A stretch of 52,840 nucleotides of DNA from Bacteroidia bacterium (GTDB lineage Bacteria > Bacteroidota > Bacteroidia > Chitinophagales > Saprospiraceae): NCBI GenBank assembly GCA_018680005.1, contig JAHHJQ010000390.1, positions 1 to 52,840 of the forward strand. Reading direction: 5' to 3'. How positions within the stretch are numbered: the stretch's first letter is position 1; each line of letters starts with the position of its first letter. Positions 8,528-19,631 of this stretch are shown one piece after another. Under the pieces are notes generated by a model. It ran no database searches. It saw nothing but the letters and a program-made list of their open reading frames with translations, and was not told the origin of the DNA. A program made the position numbers and the translations under genes.

Positions 8528-11500
8528 TTTGTTGTGATTTCTCTGATTTTGATATTCTTAAATGCTACCCGATCTCCATGATCCTGTAAAGAAATCTTTC
8601 CTCTTCTACTCTTGCCGAATGCTGGCATATCTTTAAACTTGCTGTTGGTAATCATCTCTTCCCATTGAGGTGTGAACATTTCGGTTTCTACTACTTTTCT
8701 GCCGTTCAACCAATGTTGCAATGTTCCATTATCAATCACAATTCGGGCATGATTCCATTCACCAGCAGGTTTTACAGTTTCGTATTTACAACTGATCATA
8801 TCAAACAAATCCCCAGCCCTATGTGTAGGAATCTTGGCATCAGGATGACATACATTATCCAAAACTTGCATTTCTGGTCCGGTCAACCATGGATAATCAT
8901 AATCTTCGCTCTCTACAACATTGAACATGATACCACTATTACCGCATGGTGCTATTTTCCACTCCAGGGAAAGTTCAAAATTTTCAAATTCTTCATCGCT
9001 TATGATATCCCCACCATCCTTTGGTTGCCATTGACCATCTTTCTTAAAAGCATCTAATGTCAAAGCTCCGTCTATGACTTTCCAGCCAGTTCCTATTGTG
9101 TTTTTATTGAAATTATGCCATCCTTTGGATGTCTGACCATCGAAAAGAAGCTTCCATCCTGCATCTAACTCATGAGCAGAAAGTGAGTTATCTTTTATAG
9201 GTTGTGGTCGTTCTTTGGTTTCTCCTGGATTATCAACAGGTATCTGATTCATCGTATACCACGCTTCTGTAGACCATAAATCGTGATTATTCTCAGAAAT
9301 AAAATGGTTCTCTATTTTAAGATAAACTACATGGTATTTTGCTTTAATTCCTTCAATCTCAAGAAAAACGCTCCTGCGATCCTCGCTTACATTAGCAGAT
9401 ATGACTACTAATTCAACTTCATCCAGTTTGGGGCCGCCATAGTTCTCAGTTGGTTCGTATCTCCATTGAAGAACTTCATAATCCTCGGAATCCCAACCAT
9501 CGCCCTCACGTAGTGGTTCTGTAAATTCAATTTCCAATCCATTAGATTTGGATCGAACAGCAAGCATTTCAAAAGTTGGTTTATTATTAAATTCCAGTTT
9601 TTGCAAACCGTACCATAATTTTCCGGAATGTCCCCAATTACCTGTAGACCCAATGCCTCCGGCATATAGGGCCCCGTCTGGCGACCATCTTAACCGATTA
9701 ATCCCAGCTTCTAGCCCTTGCGTAAATCGAAATACACATCCCTGGTATTGATCGTTAATTTTTTCAACAAACACTCTCTTGATTCCTCCATGAGTAACTT
9801 CTCCATGAATCATTTGTCCATTGTAAATACCTTTGTTGATATAGGTAGGCGTACTTGGACTATTCCCGATTTCATCTTGAGGTAACCATACTACCGGTAA
9901 AGTTTCATCTCTGGAAGCTGTACCTTCAAAATCTACAGATCTTGATCCATACCAAGCACCTTCTTTGACATGGACAATCTTTGAAGCAGGAAGCCAGTCA
10001 CCCTGGTTATCCGCAACAAACAATTCTCCATCAACTCCAAAGCCGATTCCGTTGGGGGTTCTCAATCCTTCAGCTATAAACTCCACAGTACCTCTGACTT
10101 TAGAGATTTTGGCTACTTTCCCCCTATCCTCTATTTGTGGATTGGTACTAGCACCTCCGGGTTGAATTGCGGTAGCCAATGTTGCATAGAAATAACCATC
10201 TTTATATTCGAGTCCAAATGCAAATTCATGAAAATTTCCAGACGTCAACCAATCGTTAGATACGACCTGATATTCATCTATTAGTTCATCCCCATCATGA
10301 TCGATAAGTTTGGTGAGTTCCTGTTTTTGCAAAACATAAATTTCATCATCGACAACCTTCAGACCCAGTGGCTCCGCTAACCCTTTAGCAATTGTTTGTA
10401 CGTAGATCTCTTCTGGGTTACCGGATTCATGGCCAGTTATCATATACACTGTACCTGCAGGATCCCACGTGCTGACTATCATTCTTCCATCTGAGAGAAA
10501 ATCTATTCCCCCTACTTTGGGTAAGAAGTCATCGGGTCTGGCTTGCTGAACTGTAAAGCTTGGATGAACTTCATCTAAGGAAAATCCATCTCCCGGAATC
10601 TTTATACTGTTCGTCATTTTCAATCCTCCTTCTCTGAACACAGGAGCTTGATCTTCTTTATGATGCCAAAAGTAATTGGGAGGAATCGTTTTGAACATAT
10701 TGTCACTAAAGGATCTCCACTGAAGTTGAATACTCTTCCCACCCATACTTTGAAAAAACTCCAATCGCAACTGGTGAAATCCTTCCTTTAAAGCAAGTTC
10801 TCCATCTCTGGCTTCTGCACCATGCAACCCATCAAAATCTATTACAACCTGATCATTTAAATAGAGTATAGAACCGTCGTCAGAGATTAATCTAAATACA
10901 TAATTATTATCTATGGGAATCTTGATATACCCCTCGAAGAGAAAACCAAAATTGTCTCCTGCGTCACTAAGATCACTGTCTAATAATGATATATCTGGAA
11001 GGATGATTTCAACTAAAGCATCGCTTTCAAAATCCATATCAGCCATCTTGGTTAAGGTACTGGATGACTTGAAATATTTTACTCTCAACCCTGGCAACAA
11101 CTCATTCTCAAATGAACTTTCTTTTCCTACAACATAATCCAACCCTGGATCAATTTCCGCTGTCATTATAGCTTCCTCTTCTGCCTCTGTATCAGCATCC
11201 AGTTCCATTATATATGTCACCATTGATGAAAGGTCAGATTCTTCTATTCCCGGATGCGCAGTCATGACGGCTGGACCCCATACACCAGAGCCTCCATTCC
11301 TGATCTTACTGGCCAACATTACCCGATTTTCCTTAGTATTCCTATATTTCTTTGCCACTTCAACGTATGCAGGACCTATCGTTTTTTTAAATGTATTATG
11401 ACATGTTTTACAATCCGAACGTGCGATAAGTCTTGCTCCTTCTGGTATAGATTCTTCTTCATCCAATTTTTTATTCGAATTGGGAATGAGAGGTGTTTTT

Positions 11501-12219
11501 ACAAAAGTGGTCTTGAGCTCAGTATTTTGATTGGAATTTAGAACCAACTGACCATCAACCGTAATTCCCTGGACATTGTCGATCTTTAACTCAGTCGTAC
11601 TTGTTGCTTCAAAACTCCCATTGGTCTGAATACTCGATTCCAATACTACAGAGCCTATGGTTGTTTTTAATACGACTTCTTTTCCTTCTGGCACGTCTGA
11701 AGTTTCAAATAATCTATGCATTCCAATTGAACCATCTTCTGTGATATAATAGTCAGGAGTTTCAGAAATTGTTATGGTATTTCCTTCGTCATCAAGGATT
11801 TCATAGTTTAAGGTTACAGAATTCCCTGAGAATCTGTGTCCTTTGTACTCAATAACCACAGGTTTCAGTATTCCTGCTTCTCTCAATTGCCATTTCTGGT
11901 CTTCGGGTTCCATATAGCTATCTCCTATAGTAGTCGGTTGTGGTCCGTGAACGGTGGTATACACGGCACCGTCGAAATGTACATGTCCTTTCCAGGCTTT
12001 ATATAGCGTACAGTCATCCGTATTATAAGCTGCCCACAAATCGTCGTGTAATGCCAGGATGACCATCCTTGCCTGTGAATCCAATACAGATCTAAATACC
12101 CAAGGGTTATGCGGCCTATCTGCATCAAAATGATCACCCGTGACCCTTTCGGTCATATCTTTACATCCAGTCGCAAATACAAAAGCAATAAAAATCACTG
12201 CCGGTAAATTGAACTTCAT
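8524..12219 (-). CDS. Giant multidomain lipoprotein: c-type cytochrome + PA14-like + sorbosone-dehydrogenase-like beta-propeller + DUF1080 (3-keto-disaccharide hydrolase) domain
   Basis: Lipobox FATGC; CKTCH heme motif; LRVKYFKSSSTL...FLFEGYIKIPIDNNYVFRLISDDGSILYLND (PA14); GLRTPNGIGFGVDGELFVADNQGDW (propeller); GWKLLFDGQTSKGWHNF...EFENFELSLEWKIAPCGNSGIMFNV (DUF1080). Confidence 0.9.
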   Translation of the reverse strand: MKFNLPAVIFIAFVFATGCKDMTERVTGDHFDADRPHNPWVFRSVLDSQARMVILALHDDLWAAYNTDDCTLYKAWKGHVHFDGAVYTTVHGPQPTTIGDSYMEPEDQKWQLREAGILKPVVIEYKGHRFSGNSVTLNYEILDDEGNTITISETPDYYITEDGSIGMHRLFETSDVPEGKEVVLKTTIGSVVLESSIQTNGSFEATSTTELKIDNVQGITVDGQLVLNSNQNTELKTTFVKTPLIPNSNKKLDEEESIPEGARLIARSDCKTCHNTFKKTIGPAYVEVAKKYRNTKENRVMLASKIRNGGSGVWGPAVMTAHPGIEESDLSSMVTYIMELDADTEAEEEAIMTAEIDPGLDYVVGKESSFENELLPGLRVKYFKSSSTLTKMADMDFESDALVEIILPDISLLDSDLSDAGDNFGFLFEGYIKIPIDNNYVFRLISDDGSILYLNDQVVIDFDGLHGAEARDGELALKEGFHQLRLEFFQSMGGKSIQLQWRSFSDNMFKTIPPNYFWHHKEDQAPVFREGGLKMTNSIKIPGDGFSLDEVHPSFTVQQARPDDFLPKVGGIDFLSDGRMIVSTWDPAGTVYMITGHESGNPEEIYVQTIAKGLAEPLGLKVVDDEIYVLQKQELTKLIDHDGDELIDEYQVVSNDWLTSGNFHEFAFGLEYKDGYFYATLATAIQPGGASTNPQIEDRGKVAKISKVRGTVEFIAEGLRTPNGIGFGVDGELFVADNQGDWLPASKIVHVKEGAWYGSRSVDFEGTASRDETLPVVWLPQDEIGNSPSTPTYINKGIYNGQMIHGEVTHGGIKRVFVEKINDQYQGCVFRFTQGLEAGINRLRWSPDGALYAGGIGSTGNWGHSGKLWYGLQKLEFNNKPTFEMLAVRSKSNGLEIEFTEPLREGDGWDSEDYEVLQWRYEPTENYGGPKLDEVELVVISANVSEDRRSVFLEIEGIKAKYHVVYLKIENHFISENNHDLWSTEAWYTMNQIPVDNPGETKERPQPIKDNSLSAHELDAGWKLLFDGQTSKGWHNFNKNTIGTGWKVIDGALTLDAFKKDGQWQPKDGGDIISDEEFENFELSLEWKIAPCGNSGIMFNVVESEDYDYPWLTGPEMQVLDNVCHPDAKIPTHRAGDLFDMISCKYETVKPAGEWNHARIVIDNGTLQHWLNGRKVVETEMFTPQWEEMITNSKFKDMPAFGKSRRGKISLQDHGDRVAFKNIKIREITTK

Positions 12220-12335
12220 TTATTTATTCTTTTTAGAAATAGGCGAATTCGTTGTTGATTTTGGAGTCAGGATAGTCCTAAAAGACTACTTTTGGCAACC
12301 ATTATATTTAATCAAAAAAATCTAAAATACTTCTT

Positions 12336-13010
12336 TTGGATTATCTATCACAGCACATAGAAAGTCTTATATTTTCGGCTTCAAGTCCTATTAAAGTTTC
12401 GGATATCAAACAAGCGCTAGAATCTGCTTTTGATGCCAAAATCCAAGAGAGCGAAATAATTAAGGCCGTCGATCAGCTTAGAGAAAAGTATGCCGATGAA
12501 AGTTTCGCTTTTGGAATTGAGCATATAGCTGGCGGATTTCAATTTTTGTCCAAAGCTCCTTATTTCAATACGATTGGAGAATATATTAAACATGAGGCTA
12601 ACAAGCGATTGTCGCGTGCTGCTTTGGAAACATTGGCAATTATCGCATATAAACAACCGGTTATTAAATCAGAAATTGAGAAAATCAGAGGTGTTTCCTG
12701 TGACTATACGGTTCAAAAACTATTGGATAAAGAACTCGTAGAAATTCTTGGGCGTGATGACGGTCCTGGAAGACCATTGATTTATGGTACTTCCAAAAAA
12801 TTCATGGATTACTTTGGCATTTCAGGAGTTAAAGATCTACCTCAATTGAAAGATTTTGCCAATCCTGATGAAGAGATTGGTCTTCCGAAAGACATCGTTG
12901 AAGATTCTACGGAATCCGAACCTAAGAAAATTATAATCGATCAATCTGAAAGTGCAGAAGGAGATGGTCTGGCTGAAGACACTTCTATTCAACCAAGGCC
13001 TTCCGAATAG
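12336..13010 (+). CDS. scpB: Segregation and condensation protein B (apparent TTG start)
   Basis: LSRAALETLAIIAYKQPVIKSEIEKIRGVSCDYTVQKLLDKELVEILGRDDGPGRPLIYGTSKKFMDYFGI. Confidence 0.95.
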   Translation: MDYLSQHIESLIFSASSPIKVSDIKQALESAFDAKIQESEIIKAVDQLREKYADESFAFGIEHIAGGFQFLSKAPYFNTIGEYIKHEANKRLSRAALETLAIIAYKQPVIKSEIEKIRGVSCDYTVQKLLDKELVEILGRDDGPGRPLIYGTSKKFMDYFGISGVKDLPQLKDFANPDEEIGLPKDIVEDSTESEPKKIIIDQSESAEGDGLAEDTSIQPRPSE

Positions 13011-13062
13011 AACCTTTTTATTGTTTAGTGTTTGTATCTATAAGGTTTATCATAATTAGTAT

Positions 13063-13581
13063 ATGGAAGAAAAACCATTGGTCAATCGTGTAGCAAGTAG
13101 TGGCTTGATTACGCTTAATTTAGAAGACTATTTTCCAAAGGAAGGTTTAGTTGTATTTGATCTAAAGGATTATCTCTATATGGAACTTATCCTTAAGGAG
13201 AAAGACTTTAGAGGAGCAATGAAAGATCATGATTGGTCCCAATATGATGGAAAGAATTTGGCGGTATTTTGTTCTAACGATGCTATCATTCCTGTCTGGG
13301 CATATATGCTGGTAACTACTTATGCAGAGCCATTTGCCAAAGAAATCTTTTGGGGGAACGAAGAAGCTTTCTATTCTAATTTCTATACTAAGGTGTTTTC
13401 GAAATTGGATCTGAAATCTTTTGAAAATAATAGAATCGTAATCAAAGGGTGTGGAGATCTTCCTGTCCCCGTTTCAGCTTATCTTGAGGTCACAAAAATT
13501 CTTCGACCTATTGCTAAATCGATTATGTATGGAGAGCCGTGTTCAACGGTGCCCATTTATAAAAAGAAGATTAAAAGGTAA
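13063..13581 (+). CDS. DUF2480 family protein
   Basis: FDLKDYLYMELILKEKDFRGAMKDHDWSQYDGKNLAVFCSNDAIIPVWAYMLV pattern. Confidence 0.85.
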   Translation: MEEKPLVNRVASSGLITLNLEDYFPKEGLVVFDLKDYLYMELILKEKDFRGAMKDHDWSQYDGKNLAVFCSNDAIIPVWAYMLVTTYAEPFAKEIFWGNEEAFYSNFYTKVFSKLDLKSFENNRIVIKGCGDLPVPVSAYLEVTKILRPIAKSIMYGEPCSTVPIYKKKIKR

Positions 13582-14506
13582 TCTTAGGAATCTTTATTTC
13601 ATATTCCTTGCCGCTTGTATTGGTTAATTTATGCCTTCTCAGCCAAGGGTTATATACTTTGAGGATCCTATAGGAAATACCATATTTATTCGCAAAATCT
13701 CCCAGATTTTCAATGGTAGTATCCACTGTGACGATGTTGAAATCTGTCATGGGAGGATATAATTCGCTATCATCTAAATAAAATCCGTACCGCTCAGGAT
13801 GTTGCATTATCTCCTTAATAGCGGCTATACGGAAATAATATCTAGTAGTCTCCTGACTCATATTTAAGTCAAAATAGGATTGCGCTTTCTGTTTGGCAAT
13901 GGCATTCTTTACTCCTGTAGTTCCGGCATTGTAAGCAGCCATAGCAAATGCCCAGGTACCCAATTTTTCTTTTTTAGATTTCAGGTATCTAGCAGCTGCC
14001 CGAGTAGCTTTTTCTATGTGATATCTTTCATCAACCTCATCATTAACTTGCATACCATACTCTCTGCCCGTTGCCTTCATGAATTGCCAAATGCCTTTTG
14101 CTCCAGCAGAGGATGTAGCATTCATGAGATCGCTTTCTGCAATTGCCAAATATTTCATGTCATCAGGCACCCCTTCTTCGGCAAGAATAGGCTCAATGAT
14201 TGGAAAGTACTTGTTTGCCTTCTTGATATTTAGAATCGTTCGGGAGTGTCTATAGGAGTTCTCAACAAGTTCTCTGTCCAGACGCTCTCTTACTTCCTGA
14301 ATATGAATTGGGATAAATTCTCCTGCAAGAAAATAATCCTTACTCAAGTCTAAACTGTGAACAATCTGAGATAAAGAATCTGTTCTCTTTGTTAAATAGG
14401 AGGAGACTGTTCTCGACACATCTACTTTCAAGAAAGATGTAAACAGGAATAACAAGACTAGGGATGACAGTACGAGATTAGCTCTTAGTAATTTCTTATT
14501 CTCCAT
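13571..14506 (-). CDS. Membrane-anchored lytic transglycosylase (SLT domain)
   Basis: YLAIAESDLMNATSSAGAKGIWQFMKATGREYGMQVNDEVDERYHIEKATRAAARYLK; AMAAYNAGTTGVKNAI. Confidence 0.92.
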   Translation of the reverse strand: MENKKLLRANLVLSSLVLLFLFTSFLKVDVSRTVSSYLTKRTDSLSQIVHSLDLSKDYFLAGEFIPIHIQEVRERLDRELVENSYRHSRTILNIKKANKYFPIIEPILAEEGVPDDMKYLAIAESDLMNATSSAGAKGIWQFMKATGREYGMQVNDEVDERYHIEKATRAAARYLKSKKEKLGTWAFAMAAYNAGTTGVKNAIAKQKAQSYFDLNMSQETTRYYFRIAAIKEIMQHPERYGFYLDDSELYPPMTDFNIVTVDTTIENLGDFANKYGISYRILKVYNPWLRRHKLTNTSGKEYEIKIPKITF

Positions 14507-14596
14507 AGTTTCACTTTTATATCTGTTCTTCGTTTAATCCAATTTACAAAAAAGTAAAATGGGTAATTGTTAAAAAAATCTTCCTGTACCACCAAT

Positions 14597-14929
14597 CTAT
14601 CTCGCACAGCGCACACAATACTTGCTCTCAGGCATTAGTAATAGTCTTTTAGGTGCTATAGCATTTTGGCACTCCAGACACTTTCCAAAACCAGGATTAT
14701 CCAAATTCGCAAGCGCCAATCGCAATCCGGATAGTCTTTTCACATCTGCCCTAAGCGCAGCTTTCATAACACTCTGATTGTTGATGGCATCCATTCTGGA
14801 AACCCGACCTATAGAATTTTCAGGGGCATATGGCTTAACCAATTCTTCTAATTCCTCTATTTTCTTGGAGGTTCTTTCTATTTTCTTCAGTATCAGATCT
14901 TTGAAATTCGCGCGTTCCTCTTTATTCAT
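14597..14929 (-). CDS. TraR/DksA-type C4 zinc-finger protein
   Basis: CLECQNAIAPKRLLLMPESKYCVRCAR zinc finger. Confidence 0.85.
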   Translation of the reverse strand: MNKEERANFKDLILKKIERTSKKIEELEELVKPYAPENSIGRVSRMDAINNQSVMKAALRADVKRLSGLRLALANLDNPGFGKCLECQNAIAPKRLLLMPESKYCVRCAR

Positions 14930-15063
14930 GAATACTGATTGTTAGTGTTTTAGACATTCTAATATTATTTATCTGTTTGACTTTAACAAGTTTCACATCA
15001 GATATCGAATTTTTTTTCGTTGAAAAGCATTAATATAGATAGCCGCACACTACAGACTATACT

Positions 15064-15420
15064 ATGAACTGCTTTTATTGGACATACATTGGCGATCGCA
15101 ATGAAAAAACACAGGTAGGCCTATATCATTCAAAAGAATCAGGCAATGTCATGTTGTATTGCGGCCAAAAGATCTTACTCATCGATTTTTACGTATTCAA
15201 ATCTAAAAAGTATAGCTTTTTTATTGGAGATGAGCTTTGTGAGGTGAATATTGAAAAGAAGAATAATTGTTTCTACTATGGTATGGAGATCAACACGAAA
15301 GCTGACACACCGAGAAACAGGGCTCGCAAAATAATAGATAGAAAAGATATGGTAGAAAGCTTGGTAATGATGGGAATCTTCATTGGTGCCATCGCCATCG
15401 TTTTTTACGGGCTGATATAA
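15064..15420 (+). CDS. Hypothetical protein with C-terminal TM helix
   Basis: 118-aa ORF, TM VMMGIFIGAIAIVFYGLI, followed by a clear terminator. Confidence 0.6.
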   Translation: MNCFYWTYIGDRNEKTQVGLYHSKESGNVMLYCGQKILLIDFYVFKSKKYSFFIGDELCEVNIEKKNNCFYYGMEINTKADTPRNRARKIIDRKDMVESLVMMGIFIGAIAIVFYGLI

Positions 15421-15439
15421 CTCAACGACAACCGAATAA

Positions 15440-15473
15440 AAAAGGGATCCATTCTACTGAATGGATCCCTTTT
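15440..15473. terminator. Bidirectional intrinsic terminator
   Basis: AAAAGGGATCCATTC-TACT-GAATGGATCCCTTTT perfect 15-bp stem between convergent genes. Confidence 0.92.
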
Positions 15474-15491
15474 CAATATTATACGAATTGA

Positions 15492-17069
15492 TTAACTATT
15501 CATTGAAACCAAGAATTCTTCATTACTCTTCGTATGAAGCATATTCTTTCTTAAGAATTCCATAGCTTCTACAGGTTTCATATCAGCCAAATGGTTTCTC
15601 AATAAAAACATACGCTGAAGTGTATCCTTATCCTGAAGAAGATCATCTCTTCTTGTACTGGATTTAGTTAAATCAATTGAAGGATATAATCGTTTATTCG
15701 CTAGTGTTCTATCCAATTGTAATTCCATGTTACCGGTACCCTTGAATTCCTCGAAGATCACCCCATCCATCTTTGATCCGGTATCAATAAGGGCAGTAGC
15801 CAAAATTGTAAGTGAACCACCGTGCTCTATATTTCGCGCAGCACCAAAGAATTTCTTGGGTTTATGAAGCGCATTGGCTTCAACCCCGCCTGATAATACC
15901 TTACCGCTAGCAGGTGCAACAGTATTATAAGCTCGTGCCAATCTGGTAATTGAATCCAGGAGGATAACAACATCGTGTCCACTTTCAACCATTCGTTTTG
16001 CCTTTTCAAGAACCACTCCGGCAACTCTAACATGCATTTCTGCTGGCTCATCAAATGTTGATGCTACCACTTCTGCCTTTACACTTCGTTTCATATCTGT
16101 CACCTCTTCCGGTCTCTCATCGATGAGCAAAACTATAAGATAACACTCCGGATGATTTTTGGCAATGGCATTTGCGATGTCTTTTAAAAGGAAAGTCTTA
16201 CCGGTTTTGGGTTGAGCAACAATGAGCCCTCTTTGTCCTTTCCCAATTGGCGTAAACAAATCAATCATCCTGTTGCCGTAATCCCTTCCTGAAGGATCTC
16301 CAGTAAGACTAAATTTTTCGTCAGGGAACAAAGGGGTCAAATATTCAAAAGGAACACGATCTCTTACGTCTTTAGGATCCAAGCCATTGATCTTAGAAAC
16401 CTTTAGAAGAGCAAAATATTTCTCTCCTTCTTTCGGCGGCCGAATAGCCCCAACTACATTGTCACCAGTTTTCAAACCAAATAATTTGACTTGAGAAGGC
16501 GATACATAAATATCGTCAGGTGAAGTGAGATAATTATAATCTGCAGATCTCAAAAATCCATAGCCATCAGGCATCATTTCGAGTATGCCTTCTCCTTCTA
16601 TGATGCCATCTAATTCAACATTAAATTTCGTCTTACTATGAGTTTCAGATTCACTCTCTTCAGATCTATGTTTTTCGTGTCCCCCTTCCCTTCTGCCTTC
16701 GCTGCGTTGTTTTCTTCTATCCTGACCTTTCGGTTGTTCTTTTTTTGCATCTCTCTTCTCTTCGGGCTTTTTTGTAATTTCTGGCTCAGGTGCTGAGGTA
16801 GGTTCTTCCACAAGTCCAGTTATAGCAGTGTCAGTTGGCTTTGTCTCTTTGGGCTTCCTTTGCCTAGATTTTTTCCTTTCGGTTTCCTTTTTCGATTTAG
16901 AAGCCCCTTTGTCATCGTCGCCATTTTCTCTGGCAATCGCCTGTTCATCAAGAATTTTGTAGATAAGCTCTTGTTTGTTCAATTTTTTATAACCTTTCAG
17001 GTCAAGGCGTTCAGCTAGTTCCTTTAGCTCGGGAACAAGCATGTCGTTAAGTTGTAAAATGTCTAACAT
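15492..17069 (-). CDS. rho: Transcription termination factor Rho, with long charged N-terminal insertion
   Basis: [25 protein letters not shown] Walker [31 protein letters not shown]; Lys/Glu/Arg-rich insertion in the N-terminal region. Confidence 0.97.
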   Translation of the reverse strand: MLDILQLNDMLVPELKELAERLDLKGYKKLNKQELIYKILDEQAIARENGDDDKGASKSKKETERKKSRQRKPKETKPTDTAITGLVEEPTSAPEPEITKKPEEKRDAKKEQPKGQDRRKQRSEGRREGGHEKHRSEESESETHSKTKFNVELDGIIEGEGILEMMPDGYGFLRSADYNYLTSPDDIYVSPSQVKLFGLKTGDNVVGAIRPPKEGEKYFALLKVSKINGLDPKDVRDRVPFEYLTPLFPDEKFSLTGDPSGRDYGNRMIDLFTPIGKGQRGLIVAQPKTGKTFLLKDIANAIAKNHPECYLIVLLIDERPEEVTDMKRSVKAEVVASTFDEPAEMHVRVAGVVLEKAKRMVESGHDVVILLDSITRLARAYNTVAPASGKVLSGGVEANALHKPKKFFGAARNIEHGGSLTILATALIDTGSKMDGVIFEEFKGTGNMELQLDRTLANKRLYPSIDLTKSSTRRDDLLQDKDTLQRMFLLRNHLADMKPVEAMEFLRKNMLHTKSNEEFLVSMNS

Positions 17070-17472
17070 TGTTTAAATAAGAATGGATAGTCAACACCAT
17101 AGAGGTGGACAAAATGTTAATAGATGAGGATTTGATTAAATATTATTTATTAATTATTTCGGGTATTTCTCGGGAGAAACTAATCGGTAGAAATCAGGCG
17201 ATTAGTGCTTAGTATGTGTTTGCGACGCTAAAGTAATATTTTTTTACGAAACCTGAATTACCCTTGCACAATTATACTAAACTACCCTTAAAACGAAAGA
17301 TCTGCTTAAAAGTTTGGTAAATCATGCACTATTTGCTGAATTATCGCTTTGAAATTGGTGAAGGAAATCTATGGATAAATGAACATGCTAAGGGTCACAT
17401 TTGAAGGATTAAATCCACATCTTTGCGTTTTGTTTAAATATTAGTCTAATCACAAAATAGACTGTCGACTAT

Positions 17473-18753
17473 ATGTTGTTAGTAAAATTCCTCAGGGATA
17501 ACAAAGAAGAAGCCAAATCCGGACTAAGGAAACGTGGTTTTACAGAAAATGACCTAAACTTAATTGATGAGGTTATTGATATAGATGATCGGCGTAAGAA
17601 GATCCAATTTGAGCTTGATGGAGTGCTTTCAAATATCAAAAGTTTATCTGCGGATATAGGAACACTTTACAAAACTGGGAAAGTTCCAGAAGCCAATTCT
17701 AAAAAAGCGGAAGTAGCTACTTTCAAAACTGAAAGCGAACGTCTTCAAAGAGATTTGAAAATGGCCCAAGATGATCTATTCGAACGACTCTTGAACATCC
17801 CCAATATTCCTCATAACAGTGTACCATCAGGAACAACAGAGGAGGACAATGAAATTCATCGAAACTGGACTCAAGAATTACCAATACTAGATGCTTCTGC
17901 CAAACCGCATTGGGAATTGGCTGAAGAATTTGACATTATTGATTTTCCACTTGGTGTAAAGATCACAGGAGCTGGATTCCCTGTTTTTAAAGGAAAAGGT
18001 GCCAGGCTTCAAAGAGGATTGATCAACTTCTTTCTTGATCGGGCAACCAGTGCTGGTTATCTCGAAATCATACCACCTCTTGTTGTAAATGAGGACTCGG
18101 CCCGAGGTACAGGACAAATTCCAGATAAAGAAGGTCAAATGTACCATATAGAAAAGGATGAACTTTATCTCATTCCAACTGCCGAAGTACCGGTCACGAA
18201 TATTTATCGAGATGTCATTCTAAAGGAATCCGACTTTCCAATCAAGATGACAGGCTATACACCTTGTTTTAGAAGGGAAGCAGGAGCTTATGGAAAGGAT
18301 GTTAGAGGTTTGAATAGAGTACATCAATTTGACAAAGTGGAGATCGTACAGATTGAACATCCAGATAATTCCTACGACACTTTGATGTCCATGCTGGATC
18401 ATGTTCAAGGACTGCTCAAAGAATTAGAACTTCCATACAGAATTTTGAAATTGTGTGGTGGAGACCTTGGATCAGCATCTGCCATTACCTATGATTTTGA
18501 AGTTTATTCTGCTGCCCAAAGGAAATGGCTCGAAGTAAGTTCTGTGTCTAACTTTGAGACTTATCAAAGTAACAGGCTCAAACTTAGGTACAAAGGAAGT
18601 GACCAGAAAAACCATTTGGCCCATACACTTAATGGTAGTGCACTTGCTTTAGCAAGAATCGTAGCTGCATTATTAGAAAATAATCAGACCTCTGAAGGCA
18701 TTCGAATTCCCAAAGCTATTGTTCCGTATGTCGGTTTTGATCTTCTGAACTAG
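17473..18753 (+). CDS. serS: Seryl-tRNA synthetase
   Basis: IPTAEVPVTNIYRDVIL, CFRREAGAYGKDVRGLNRVHQFDKVE, LNGSALALARIVAALLENNQ class II motifs. Confidence 0.97.
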   Translation: MLLVKFLRDNKEEAKSGLRKRGFTENDLNLIDEVIDIDDRRKKIQFELDGVLSNIKSLSADIGTLYKTGKVPEANSKKAEVATFKTESERLQRDLKMAQDDLFERLLNIPNIPHNSVPSGTTEEDNEIHRNWTQELPILDASAKPHWELAEEFDIIDFPLGVKITGAGFPVFKGKGARLQRGLINFFLDRATSAGYLEIIPPLVVNEDSARGTGQIPDKEGQMYHIEKDELYLIPTAEVPVTNIYRDVILKESDFPIKMTGYTPCFRREAGAYGKDVRGLNRVHQFDKVEIVQIEHPDNSYDTLMSMLDHVQGLLKELELPYRILKLCGGDLGSASAITYDFEVYSAAQRKWLEVSSVSNFETYQSNRLKLRYKGSDQKNHLAHTLNGSALALARIVAALLENNQTSEGIRIPKAIVPYVGFDLLN

Positions 18754-18858
18754 CGAATTGTGAAGCACTTTTGTCGAAATTGATGACCTGAGATGATCTT
18801 TTTCGTTAAAATAGTAGTTAGTAAATAGATTAGAAATTCATTAAAAGGATTTATAAAT

Positions 18859-19545
18859 ATGATGGGTTACTTCATAATCGCAGGTATCATGTCCGTAGTA
18901 GGAATGGTACTCAGTGGGAGATTAAAATCAAAATTTAGAACTTATAGTCAGATCAGGACTTCAAGTGGTCTTTCCGGAGCTGAAATAGCGAAAGTGATGC
19001 TGGACTATTACGGCATTCATGATGTAAAGATTGTAGAAGGCAAAGGCTTTCTTTCTGATCATTACAATCCACTTAAAAAGACAATATCATTAAGTCCTGA
19101 AGTCTATCGGGGTCGTCATGTTTCGGCAGCTGCTGTAGCTGCTCATGAATGCGGACACGCTGTCCAACATGCTGAAGCCTATGCATGGTTAAAATTTCGA
19201 AGTGCGATGGTGCCATTTGTGAACTTTGCCTCTGTCGCTCAACAGTATTTGCTAATGATAGCCCTTGGATTTTTCGGATCCGGTGGAAACACCACGATTC
19301 TGTTAATAACAATAGTTGCCTTCATGGCAACCACTTTGTTTTCGTTTGTCACCTTACCTGTTGAATTTGATGCAAGTAACCGGGCATTGGCCTGGTTGGA
19401 TGAAAGTGGTCTTACAAATGGTCAGGAATATGACGGAGCCAAAGATGCCTTATGGTGGGCAGCGATGACATATGTCAGTGCAGCATTATCGGCATTAGCC
19501 ATCTTGATCTTTTTAGTGCTTAGGTTTATGGGATCCTCAGATTAA
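18859..19545 (+). CDS. Zinc metallopeptidase (YugP family)
   Basis: AAHECGHAVQHAEAYAWLKFRSAMVPFVNFAS; membrane helices; LPVEFDASNRALAWL. Confidence 0.9.
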   Translation: MMGYFIIAGIMSVVGMVLSGRLKSKFRTYSQIRTSSGLSGAEIAKVMLDYYGIHDVKIVEGKGFLSDHYNPLKKTISLSPEVYRGRHVSAAAVAAHECGHAVQHAEAYAWLKFRSAMVPFVNFASVAQQYLLMIALGFFGSGGNTTILLITIVAFMATTLFSFVTLPVEFDASNRALAWLDESGLTNGQEYDGAKDALWWAAMTYVSAALSALAILIFLVLRFMGSSD

Positions 19546-19574
19546 TTTCGATTAATTATGACCCCCAAAGAGAA

Positions 19575-19603
19575 GAGGGCGATTTCAAAAGAAATCAGCC
19601 CTC
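19575..19603. terminator. Hairpin between convergent genes, probable terminator
   Basis: GAGGGC-GATTTC-AAAA-GAAATC-a-GCCCTC. Confidence 0.75.
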
Positions 19604-19631
19604 TCATGACATGCATAAATGCATAACACTC

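Noticed and set aside
17442-17463. AGTCTA...TAGACT inverted repeat just upstream of serS
   Set aside because: Only 6-bp arms; no T-box features, so not reported as regulatory.
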